From assembly GCA_964540965.1 (NCBI GenBank), contig CAZIOT010000016.1:36519-100518 (forward strand): a stretch of DNA of 64,000 nucleotides, written 5' to 3'. The position numbers were made by a program, and so were the translations under genes. The notes beneath the pieces are model-generated. The model saw only the letters and a list, made by a program, of their open reading frames with translations. It did not search any database and had not been told where the DNA came from. Of the stretch, positions 22,783 through 30,372 are shown piece after piece (position 1 is the first letter of the stretch; each line of letters starts with the position of its first letter). This DNA comes from JADYZU01 sp964540965 (GTDB lineage: Bacteria > Pseudomonadota > Alphaproteobacteria > Rhodobacterales > Rhodobacteraceae).

Positions 22783-24291
22783 ATGAACGCAATCGACCAG
22801 ATCGAGGTCCGCGACGGCGTGGACGAAGCCACCGTTGCCGCCGTCCACAAGTTGTCGGGCAAATACAAATACGGCTGGGAGACCGAGATCGAGACGGATT
22901 ACGCCCCGATCGGCGTCAATCCCGATATCGTGCGGCTCATCTCGAAAAAGAACGGCGAGCCGGAATGGATGACCGACTGGCGCCTCGCCGCCTTTTCCCG
23001 CTGGGAGAAGATGGAAGAGCCGAAATGGGCGATGCTGAATTACCCCGAGATCGACTTTCAGGGCCAGTATTACTATGCCCGGCCGAAAAGCATGGCGGTC
23101 AAGCCCAAATCCCTGGACGAGGTCGACCCGAAACTGCTTGCCACCTACAAGAAATTGGGCATTCCGCTGAAGGAACAGATGATCCTGGCCGGGGTCGAGG
23201 ATCAGCCCGAGCGCAAGGTCGCCGTCGATGCCGTGTTCGATTCGGTCAGTGTCGGCACCACCTTCAAGGAGGAATTGAAGAAGGCCGGCGTGATCTTCTG
23301 CCCGATTTCCGAGGCGATCCGCGATTATCCCGATCTGGTGAAGAAATACCTGGGTAGCGTCGTGCCGCCCAGTGACAATTTCTATGCGACGCTGAATTCG
23401 GCAGTGTTTTCCGACGGCTCCTTTGTCTATGTGCCGCCCGGCGTGCGCTGCCCGATGGAACTTTCGACCTATTTCCGCATCAATGCCGAAAACACCGGGC
23501 AATTCGAACGCACGCTGATCATCGCCGACAAGGGGTCTTACGTCAGCTATCTCGAGGGCTGCACCGCGCCCAAGCGCGACACGGCGCAACTTCATGCCGC
23601 GGTGGTGGAAATCATCATCGAGGAAGATGCCGAGGTGAAATATTCCACCGTCCAGAACTGGTATCCGGGCGACGAGGAAGGGCGCGGTGGCATCTACAAT
23701 TTCGTCACCAAGCGGGCCGATTGCCGCGGTGACCGCGCCAAGGTGATGTGGACGCAGGTTGAAACCGGATCGGCGATCACCTGGAAATATCCGTCCTGCA
23801 TCCTGCGCGGCGATGACAGCCAGGGCGAATTCTATTCCATCGCCATCGCCAACAACATGCAGCAGGCCGATACCGGCACCAAGATGACGCATCTGGGCAA
23901 GCGCACGAAATCGCGCATCGTGTCCAAGGGGATTTCGGCCGGCAAGGCGCAGAACACCTATCGCGGGCTGGTGTCGATGCATCCGCGGGCGAAGGAAAGC
24001 CGCAATTACACGCAATGCGACAGCCTGCTGATCGGCGATCAATGCGGCGCCCATACCGTGCCTTACATCGAGGTGCGCAACAATTCGTCAAAGGCGGAAC
24101 ACGAGGCCACGACATCGAAGATCGCCGAGGACCAGTTGTTCTATTGCCGTTCGCGCGGGATGAGCGAGGAAGAGGCGGTGGCGCTTGTCGTCAATGGTTT
24201 CTGCAAGGAGGTGTTGCAGGCCCTGCCGATGGAATTCGCCATCGAGGCGCAGCAACTGGTGGCGATTTCGCTGGAGGGGAGCGTTGGGTAA
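22783..24291 (+). CDS. sufB: Fe-S cluster assembly scaffold SufB
   Basis: 502 residues, the large scaffold subunit of the SufBC2D complex on which clusters are built. Typical SufB segments are KYKYGWETEIETDYAPIGVN near the N-terminus, PPGVRCPMELSTYFRINAEN, LEGCTAPKRDTAQLHAAVVE with the conserved cysteine, and ESRNYTQCDSLLIGDQCGAHTVPYIEV. Start at 22783 is chosen because GGAAGGA precedes it at good spacing; an ATG at 22765 overlapping the previous stop is an alternative that adds six residues. Confidence 0.97.
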   Translation: MNAIDQIEVRDGVDEATVAAVHKLSGKYKYGWETEIETDYAPIGVNPDIVRLISKKNGEPEWMTDWRLAAFSRWEKMEEPKWAMLNYPEIDFQGQYYYARPKSMAVKPKSLDEVDPKLLATYKKLGIPLKEQMILAGVEDQPERKVAVDAVFDSVSVGTTFKEELKKAGVIFCPISEAIRDYPDLVKKYLGSVVPPSDNFYATLNSAVFSDGSFVYVPPGVRCPMELSTYFRINAENTGQFERTLIIADKGSYVSYLEGCTAPKRDTAQLHAAVVEIIIEEDAEVKYSTVQNWYPGDEEGRGGIYNFVTKRADCRGDRAKVMWTQVETGSAITWKYPSCILRGDDSQGEFYSIAIANNMQQADTGTKMTHLGKRTKSRIVSKGISAGKAQNTYRGLVSMHPRAKESRNYTQCDSLLIGDQCGAHTVPYIEVRNNSSKAEHEATTSKIAEDQLFYCRSRGMSEEEAVALVVNGFCKEVLQALPMEFAIEAQQLVAISLEGSVG

Positions 24292-24655
24292 TCCGTTTGC
24301 GATGTTCGACGGGCTGGCAATGCGTCTTGGTCCGATTGCTTGCCTTGTGGTCGGGTTCTGCCTTGGCGGTGCCTTCGGCGCGGCGCTGACCTTGGGAGAT
24401 GAGGGAAATATGGTGGTGTTCGGGATCGGCATCGCCGGATTTATTCTGACAGGGCTTCTTTTCGGTCGGGCTATTCTAGGTCTGATCCGGCAGTCGTTCC
24501 GCGATGGTGACCCGATGTTCATGAACCGCGGGCGCCGCGCCGTCTTTTCGTCCTTCTGGGCGAGGCCGCCGCTTGTCCTTACCTGGGCAATGATCGGGGG
24601 CGTTTTGCTGGGTGCCCTGAGCCTTGATGCCCTCGGTTTCGGAACGCAGCCGTGA
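24284..24655 (+). CDS. Two-to-three-helix membrane protein inside the suf operon
   Basis: About 123 residues with hydrophobic segments near 15-37, 44-65 and 97-118 and a basic loop (RQSFRDGDPMFMNRGRRAVF). No family is recognised. TTG at 24284 follows GGAGG with a 6-base gap and overlaps the sufB stop, suggesting translational coupling; ATG at 24302 is the alternative start but lacks a nearby ribosome-binding site. Its place between sufB and sufC suggests co-expression with Fe-S assembly, but a role there is only inference. Confidence 0.65.
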   Translation: MGNPFAMFDGLAMRLGPIACLVVGFCLGGAFGAALTLGDEGNMVVFGIGIAGFILTGLLFGRAILGLIRQSFRDGDPMFMNRGRRAVFSSFWARPPLVLTWAMIGGVLLGALSLDALGFGTQP

Positions 24656-24680
24656 GACGGTTGCAGAAGAGGAAAAGGTT

Positions 24681-24992
24681 ATGATCGTCACCACCACCCC
24701 GACCGTCGAAGGCCGACCCGCGCGCCAATACCTTGGTATCGTCACCGGCGAGGCGATCCTTGGTGCCAATATCTTTCGCGATCTTTTTGCCGGCATCCGC
24801 GACATCGTTGGCGGGCGGTCGGCGGCCTATGAGGAGGAACTGGGCAAGGCGCGGCGCACCGCGCTGGCCGAGATGCAGGAGGCGGCGCAAAGGCTCGGCG
24901 CGGATGCCGTGGTCGGCGTCGATCTCGATTATGAGGTCATCAACAACATGCTGATGGTCTCGGCCTCTGGAACGGCGGTGAAGCTTGGCTGA
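24681..24992 (+). CDS. YbjQ-family (UPF0145) heavy-metal-binding-like protein
   Basis: 103 residues matching the YbjQ/UPF0145 family: VEGRPARQYLGIVTGEAILGANIFRDLFAGIRDIVGGRSAAYE, then ARRTALAEMQEAAQRLGADAVVGVDLDYE and a closing hydrophobic strand. Such proteins form oligomeric rings and are annotated as putative heavy-metal-binding domains, with no established reaction. AGAGGAAAAGG precedes the ATG. It is placed in the suf operon between two other accessory genes. Confidence 0.85.
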   Translation: MIVTTTPTVEGRPARQYLGIVTGEAILGANIFRDLFAGIRDIVGGRSAAYEEELGKARRTALAEMQEAAQRLGADAVVGVDLDYEVINNMLMVSASGTAVKLG

Positions 24993-25602
24993 AGCGGCGC
25001 GACGCCCGGCCCCGGCGCTGACCAACGCGCCGGCCCTGACGCTGCCCGCGGCCGAGGCCGCGGCGGTGCGGGCGGCCTATGGCGCCGCCGGGGTCATCCT
25101 TGAATACGGCTCGGGCGGGTCGACGGCGTTGGCGGCGGCCTTGCCGGGCAAGACCGTCTTTTCGGTCGAGAACGATCGCGACTGGCATGACGGGCTGGCC
25201 GACTGGTTCCGCGGCAACCCGCCGGCCGCCGACCTGCACCTGCATTTCGTCGATACCGGGCCGACCGGGCGATGGGGGATGCCGCAGGGGCAGGGCGGCT
25301 GGCCGCTGTATCACCTTTATCCGCTGTCGGTCTGGGACCGCGCGGATTTCGTCCACCCCGACCTGATCCTGATCGACGGCCGCTTTCGCGCGGCCTGTTT
25401 CCTTGCGGCCTTGTTCCGCATCAGCCGGCCGGTGGTCGTCCTCTGGGACGATTACGCCGACCGCCCCGCCTATCACGAGGTCGAACGCTATGCCCGCCCC
25501 GTCCAGATGCACGGGCGCATGGCGCGTTTCGACCTGAAACCCATGGCGATGCCGCCGGCCGATCTGGCCTTCGTCATCGACCAGTTCACCCGCAAGCAAT
25601 AG
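24985..25602 (+). CDS. Putative SAM-dependent methyltransferase-like protein in the suf operon
   Basis: 205 residues. Motif VILEYGSGGSTALAA (about 37-51) resembles the glycine-rich SAM-binding loop of class I methyltransferases, followed by FSVENDRDWHDGL where an acidic residue ends strand two, and by DLILIDGRFRAACFLAAL and VVVLWDDYADRPAYHEV, which fit strands four and five. A TTG start at 24985 overlaps the ybjQ-like stop by 8 bases. Methyltransferase chemistry is inferred from fold motifs only; the substrate is unknown. Confidence 0.7.
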   Translation: MAEAARRPAPALTNAPALTLPAAEAAAVRAAYGAAGVILEYGSGGSTALAAALPGKTVFSVENDRDWHDGLADWFRGNPPAADLHLHFVDTGPTGRWGMPQGQGGWPLYHLYPLSVWDRADFVHPDLILIDGRFRAACFLAALFRISRPVVVLWDDYADRPAYHEVERYARPVQMHGRMARFDLKPMAMPPADLAFVIDQFTRKQ

Positions 25603-25620
25603 CGGGAAAGGAGTCTTCCC

Positions 25621-26376
25621 ATGCTTTCCATCGACAACCTGCATGCCCGTCTCGAGGACGGCGGCAAGGAAATCCTCAAGGGGCTGAGCCTGACGGTCGA
25701 TGCCGGGCAGGTCCATGCCATCATGGGGCCGAACGGCTCGGGCAAGTCGACGCTGTCCTATGTGCTGTCGGGCCGCGATGGATACGAGGTCACCTCCGGT
25801 TCGGCGCATCTGGGCGACACCGACCTTCTGGCGCTCGAGCCCGAGGAGCGCGCCGCTGCCGGCCTGTTCCTGGCCTTCCAGTATCCGGTGGAAATCCCCG
25901 GCGTCGGCAACATGACCTTCCTGCGCACCGCGCTGAACGCGCAGAAAAAGGCGCGCGGCGAGGCCGAGATGGATTCCGCCGCCTTCCTGAAGCTGGTGCG
26001 CGAAAAGGCGAAATCGCTGAAGATCGACGCCGAGATGCTGAAGCGGCCGGTGAACGTCGGCTTTTCTGGCGGCGAGAAGAAGCGCAACGAAATCCTGCAG
26101 ATGGCGGTGCTTGAGCCGCGGATGTGCATCCTGGACGAGACGGATTCGGGCCTTGACGTCGATGCGATGAAACTGGTGTCGGATGGCGTGAACGCGCTGC
26201 GCGACGCCGGCCGCGCCTTTCTGGTCATCACGCATTATCAACGGCTGCTCGACCATATCCGCCCCGATGTGGTCCATATCATGGCCGATGGCCGCATCGT
26301 GAAATCGGGCGGCCCCGAGCTGGCGCTCGAGGTCGAGCACAACGGCTATGCCGGGATCCTGGGCGAGGTGGCGTGA
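25621..26376 (+). CDS. sufC: Fe-S assembly ATPase SufC
   Basis: 251-residue ABC-type ATPase that dimerises with SufB and SufD and drives cluster assembly in the cytosol, not transport. Walker A GPNGSGKSTLSYVLSGR, ABC signature FSGGEKKRNEILQMA, Walker B CILDETDSGLDVDAM and the H-loop VITHYQRLLD are intact. GGAAAGGAG lies upstream of the ATG. It is 18 bases downstream of the methyltransferase-like gene and overlaps sufD by one base (TGATG). Confidence 0.97.
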   Translation: MLSIDNLHARLEDGGKEILKGLSLTVDAGQVHAIMGPNGSGKSTLSYVLSGRDGYEVTSGSAHLGDTDLLALEPEERAAAGLFLAFQYPVEIPGVGNMTFLRTALNAQKKARGEAEMDSAAFLKLVREKAKSLKIDAEMLKRPVNVGFSGGEKKRNEILQMAVLEPRMCILDETDSGLDVDAMKLVSDGVNALRDAGRAFLVITHYQRLLDHIRPDVVHIMADGRIVKSGGPELALEVEHNGYAGILGEVA

Positions 26377-27668
26377 TGGCGCTGCCAAAGCTGAAACAGG
26401 ACGCCACGACGGCGCGGCTGGACGGTCTGGTCCTGCCCGACGGCGCCGGCTGGGCCGCGACCGCGCGGGCCGAGGCGCTGGCGCGGGTCCGCGCCATGGG
26501 CCTGCCGGCCCGCCGCGACGAATACTGGCGCTATACCGACCCCGCCGCGCTGGTGACGCCGCAGGCGGCGCCCGCCGCCGTGCTGGACGACAGCGACGAG
26601 GCGCCGGCCTTTGACGGCATCGACAGGCTGCGGCTGGTCTTTGTCGATGGCCGCTTCGATGCCGCCCTGTCGGATCCGCTGGCGGAAACCGGGCTGGAAA
26701 TCGCGCTGCTATCCGATGTGCTGGGCCGCGACATCCATTGGGCGCGCGATTTCTATGGCCGGTTCGAGGCGCGGGGGCAGGACCCCGTCGAACGGCCGCT
26801 GGCGGCGCTGAACACCGCCATTGCCAGCGAAGGCGTGGTGCTGCGCGCCACCGCCGCCGTCGCCCGCCCGGTGCATCTGGTCTATCTCCACCGCGAGGCC
26901 GCGTCGGACGCCACGCTGCACCATCTGGTGCGCGTCGAACCCGGCGCCACGCTGACGCTGCTGGAAAGCGGGCCGGCGGCGGCGCGGTTCAACAAGGTGG
27001 CCGAAGTCGATGTGGCCGAGGGTGGCCAGTTCCACCATATCCGCACGCAGGGCCGCGACCATGAACGCCGCGCGGTGACGCATGTCTTTGCCCGCGTCGC
27101 CGCCAGGGCGGTGTTCAAGTCCTTTACCCTGACAGTCAACGGCCGGCTGACCCGCAACGAAGTGGCGATCGACATCACCGGCGACGGCGCCAATGCCCAT
27201 GTCGGCGGTGCCGCCCTGGGCGACGGCGCCGATTTCCACCACGACGACACGGTGTTCGTCACCCATGATGCCGTCGGCTGCGAAAGCCGGCAGGTGTTCA
27301 AGAAGGTGTTGCGCAACGGCGCCACCGGCGTCTTTCAGGGCAAGATCCTGGTGAAACCCGGCGCGCAGCAGACCGATGGCTATCAGATCAGCCAGTCGCT
27401 GCTGCTTGACGACGATTCGGTGTTCCTGGCCAAGCCCGAGCTGGAAATCTACGCCGACGACGTGAAATGCTCGCATGGGTCGACCTCGGGCGCGATCGAC
27501 GACACGGCCTTGTTCTACCTGCGCTCGCGCGGGGTGCCCCTGGCCGAGGCGCAGAACCTGATGGTGCTGGCCTTTGTCGCCGCGGCCCTGGCCGAAATCG
27601 CCGACGAGAGGCTGGCCGCGGATCTGGGGCAGCGGCTGGAAGGCTGGCTCGACCGGCACCGGGGGTGA
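26376..27668 (+). CDS. sufD: Fe-S cluster assembly protein SufD
   Basis: 430 residues, the SufB paralogue of the SufBC2D scaffold. It begins with a helical N-terminal domain containing RRDEYWRYTDP. Beta-helix core segments include HHLVRVEPGATLTLLESG and DDTVFVTHDAVGCESRQVFKKVLRNGATGVFQGKILV, and the C-terminus includes VKCSHGSTSGAIDDTALFYLRSRGVPLAEAQNLMVLAFV, with the conserved SHGST and the histidine needed at the SufB-SufD interface. Start coupled to sufC. Confidence 0.96.
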   Translation: MALPKLKQDATTARLDGLVLPDGAGWAATARAEALARVRAMGLPARRDEYWRYTDPAALVTPQAAPAAVLDDSDEAPAFDGIDRLRLVFVDGRFDAALSDPLAETGLEIALLSDVLGRDIHWARDFYGRFEARGQDPVERPLAALNTAIASEGVVLRATAAVARPVHLVYLHREAASDATLHHLVRVEPGATLTLLESGPAAARFNKVAEVDVAEGGQFHHIRTQGRDHERRAVTHVFARVAARAVFKSFTLTVNGRLTRNEVAIDITGDGANAHVGGAALGDGADFHHDDTVFVTHDAVGCESRQVFKKVLRNGATGVFQGKILVKPGAQQTDGYQISQSLLLDDDSVFLAKPELEIYADDVKCSHGSTSGAIDDTALFYLRSRGVPLAEAQNLMVLAFVAAALAEIADERLAADLGQRLEGWLDRHRG

Positions 27669-27671
27669 GGC

Positions 27672-28163
27672 ATGTCCGTCACGACTGACATGGCACGGAT
27701 GTGGATCCGTCCCGCCGGGGTGGTGCGCGGCCTGCTGTCGGCGGGCCAGCGCGAGGATCGGGCGCTGGCCTTTCTGCTGGCCGGCTGCCTGCTGGTGTTC
27801 ATCGGCCGCCTGCCGGTGATCCAGCGCGATGCGGTGCTGTCGGGTGGCGATTTTTCCCGCGACGCGAGCTATGCGTTTTTCGCGCTGATGATGATCGCGC
27901 CGCTGCTTTTCTACGGCATCGCCGCTTTGGGTTGGGGTCTGGCGCGGCTGGCCGGGCAGGGCACCACCGCCTATGGCGGGCGTCTGGCGCTGTTCTGGGC
28001 CTATCTGGCCGCGGCACCCGCCGGGCTGCTTTACGGACTGGTGCTGGGTTTTACCGGGCCGGGGCCGGCGGTCACCGCGGTCGGGGTGATCTGGCTGGGC
28101 GCCCTGATCCTGTTCTGGGCTATCGGCCTGCGCGTCAGCGGGCAGGAGGCGTCGCATGCTTGA
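27672..28163 (+). CDS. YIP1-family membrane protein
   Basis: 163 residues with about four transmembrane helices (about 31-50, 69-92, 103-125, 132-152) and an N-terminal segment MARMWIRPAGVVRGLLSAGQREDRALAF typical of bacterial YIP1-domain proteins. Family function in bacteria is unknown. It starts 3 bases after sufD and its last 8 bases overlap sufS, so it is an integral operon member in this lineage. Confidence 0.75.
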   Translation: MSVTTDMARMWIRPAGVVRGLLSAGQREDRALAFLLAGCLLVFIGRLPVIQRDAVLSGGDFSRDASYAFFALMMIAPLLFYGIAALGWGLARLAGQGTTAYGGRLALFWAYLAAAPAGLLYGLVLGFTGPGPAVTAVGVIWLGALILFWAIGLRVSGQEASHA

Positions 28164-29376
28164 TGTCATGGCACTGCGCGCCGAATTTCCCATCCTGTCG
28201 CGGCAGGTCAACGGCAAGCCGCTGGTCTATCTCGACAACGGCGCCTCGGCGCAGAAGCCGCAGGTGGTGATCGACGCGATCACCCGCGCCTATGCCGACG
28301 AATATGCCAATGTCCACCGTGGCCTGCATTTCCTGTCGAACCTCGCGACCGAGAAATACGAAAGCGTCCGCGGCATCCTGCGCCGCTTCCTGAACGCCGG
28401 CCACGAGGACGAGATCGTCTTTACCTCGGGCTCGACCGAGGCGATCAACCTTGTCTCCTACGGCTGGGCCGCGCCGCGCCTGCTGCCGGGGGACGAGATC
28501 GTGCTGTCCACCCTGGAACACCATGCCAATATCGTGCCCTGGCATTTCCTGCGCGAACGGCAGGGCGTGGTGCTGCGGTGGGTCGATCCGGCGCCCGACG
28601 GCAGCCTTGATCCGCAGGCGGTGATCGACGCCATCGGCCCGCGCACGCGGCTGATCGCCGTCACCCATGTCTCGAACGTCACCGGTACCGTGGTCGATGT
28701 GAAGGCCATCGCCGCCGGTGCCCGCGCCCGCGGCGTGCCGGTGCTGGTCGACGGCTCGCAAGGGGCCGTGCATCTGCCGGTCGATGTGCAGGATCTGGGC
28801 TGCGATTTCTACGCCATTACCGGGCACAAGCTTTATGGCCCAAGCGGTTCCGGGGCGATCTTCATCCGGCGCGAGCGTCAGGCGGAAATGCGCCCCTTCC
28901 TTGGCGGCGGCGACATGATCGACACCGTGACCAAGGAAACGGTGACCTGGGCCGCGCCGCCGATGAAGTTCGAGGCCGGCACACCCGGCATCGTCCAGAC
29001 CATCGGTCTGGGCGTGGCGCTGGACTGGATGATGGCCAAGGGGGTCGCCAACCTGGCCGCGCACGAGGCGGGCCTGCGCGACCACGCCCGCGCCAGGTTC
29101 CGCGACCGCAACTGGCTGAATGTGCAGGGCGATGCGCCGGGCAAGGCGGCGATATTCTCGTTCACCATCGCCGGGCAGGCCCATGCCCATGACATTTCCA
29201 CCGTCCTCGACAAGCGCGGGATCGCGGTGCGCGCCGGCACCCATTGCGCCATGCCGCTGTTGCGCTTCTTCGGCGAAACCGCCACCTGCCGCGCCTCTTT
29301 CGCCGCCTACAACACGGTCGAGGAGGTGGACGCGCTGGTCGATGCGCTGGATCTTTGCCGGGATCTTTTCGGCTGA
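28156..29376 (+). CDS. sufS: Cysteine desulfurase SufS
   Basis: 406-residue group II cysteine desulfurase that supplies persulfide sulfur to the SUF scaffold. VYLDNGASAQKPQVVIDA, STLEHHANIVPWH (His stacking on PLP), the PLP lysine in ITGHKLYGPSG and the active cysteine in RAGTHCAMPLLRFF are all present. GGCAGGAGG precedes the ATG. It is the last gene of the operon; sufE, sufA and sufT are not visible in the window, and the next feature is a tRNA gene. Confidence 0.96.
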   Translation: MLDVMALRAEFPILSRQVNGKPLVYLDNGASAQKPQVVIDAITRAYADEYANVHRGLHFLSNLATEKYESVRGILRRFLNAGHEDEIVFTSGSTEAINLVSYGWAAPRLLPGDEIVLSTLEHHANIVPWHFLRERQGVVLRWVDPAPDGSLDPQAVIDAIGPRTRLIAVTHVSNVTGTVVDVKAIAAGARARGVPVLVDGSQGAVHLPVDVQDLGCDFYAITGHKLYGPSGSGAIFIRRERQAEMRPFLGGGDMIDTVTKETVTWAAPPMKFEAGTPGIVQTIGLGVALDWMMAKGVANLAAHEAGLRDHARARFRDRNWLNVQGDAPGKAAIFSFTIAGQAHAHDISTVLDKRGIAVRAGTHCAMPLLRFFGETATCRASFAAYNTVEEVDALVDALDLCRDLFG

Positions 29377-29444
29377 AACGCCGTGCCGCACCGGACGATT
29401 GACCGGTTGCGGCCCCCGGCCCAAGCCGCTATAGACCCTGCAAC

Positions 29445-29521
29445 GCACCCGTAGCTCAGCTGGATAGAGCGTTGCCCTCCGAAGGCAAAGGCCACACGTT
29501 CGAATCGTGTCGGGTGCGCCA
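29445..29521 (+). tRNA. tRNA-Arg (anticodon CCG)
   Basis: A complete cloverleaf of 77 bases with encoded CCA: acceptor GCACCCG/CGGGTGC, D-arm GCTC...GAGC, anticodon stem TTGCC/GGCAA with loop CTCCGAA giving anticodon CCG, and T-arm ACACG-TTCGAAT-CGTGT. It reads CGG arginine codons. It lies 68 bases after sufS. Confidence 0.95.
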
Positions 29522-29598
29522 ATCAGATCAGTGACTTGGCGGCGCGATGGTTTGGCGTCCGCCAAGAAACCGCCAAGAAACCCGCTACTTTCCGCCTG

Positions 29599-30159
29599 TC
29601 AGTGCAGCCCGTCTTCGGCGATGGTCCGGGCGAGGTCGGCCATTGCGGTGGCGCGGGCGGTGGCGATGGCGGCGGGGGCGAAACTGGCCAGCGGCACCGA
29701 AATCGCGAAGCGGCGGCTGCGGTCGCGGCCGGCGCCGCTCAGGTCGGCCACGAAATACTGGCCCGAGACGCGAAAGCCCTGGGTCGCTTCGCTGGCGACG
29801 AATTCCTCGATCCGCACTTCCAGCCGCGCGTCGGGATAGCCGTCGAAGGGCCAGGGTTCACCGGCGATCCGCGCCCCGGTCAGCGCGCCAAGGCCGCGCA
29901 CCAGATCGAGGGTCGTCCCCCGCACCGGATCGTCGGCCCAGAGCAGGCGGTCGGCGCGGCGGATCAGCCCGTCGGCGCCCTCGACATAGACCTCGGCATC
30001 CTGGGCATAGGCGGGCAGCGACATGTCGCGCACCTCGACCGAGGCGAAGGCGATGCGCGCTGTGCCCTCGGGCGTGACGACCGGGGGCGCCAGCCGGTCG
30101 GGCGGGGCGGAGCAGGCGGCAAGAAGGGCGAGAGGCAGGGCGATCAGGGCAGCGCGCAT
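29599..30159 (-). CDS. pqiC: PqiC-like ABC-transport auxiliary lipoprotein
   Basis: 186 residues with a lipoprotein signal (MRAALIALPLALLAAC, lipid-attached Cys16) and a PqiC/DUF330-like domain: a strand region ARIAFASVEVRDMSLPAYAQDAEVYVEGADG, then RADRLLWADDPVRGTTLDLVRGLGALTGARI and a C-terminal helix. PqiC anchors the PqiB needle at the outer membrane in the Pqi lipid-transport system. It is downstream of pqiB with a 213-base gap containing a family 2 repeat, so partial uncoupling from the operon is possible. Confidence 0.85.
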   Translation of the reverse strand: MRAALIALPLALLAACSAPPDRLAPPVVTPEGTARIAFASVEVRDMSLPAYAQDAEVYVEGADGLIRRADRLLWADDPVRGTTLDLVRGLGALTGARIAGEPWPFDGYPDARLEVRIEEFVASEATQGFRVSGQYFVADLSGAGRDRSRRFAISVPLASFAPAAIATARATAMADLARTIAEDGLH

Positions 30160-30212
30160 GGGGGAATTCCGGTCAATGGGACATGAGGCCCGGCGGCGGG
30201 CAGGCGGAGAGG

Positions 30213-30264
30213 CCGGGGGTTTCACACCCCCGGACCCCCGTGGGGTATTTGGGCAAAGGCGAGG
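30213..30264 (+). repeat. Dispersed CCCCCGGACCCCCG element, family 2, copy 2
   Basis: CCGGGGG (30213-30219) pairs with CCCCCGG (30227-30233), followed by ACCCCCG, GGGGTATTT and GGGCAAAGGCGAGG. The block order equals copies at 21647 and 54325, but the TGGACGAAGAATGAG part is diverged. It lies between pqiB and pqiC and is oriented against their transcription. Confidence 0.8.
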
Positions 30265-30372
30265 GAGAAGGGTGGAAGGGGGCATCGAGCAACGCAGCGA
30301 AACGGGCCTTGCGCCGGGGGCGGGCGCTGGCCGGGGTCGTCGGGCGGAATGGGGCAAGGCGATGCTGCATCC

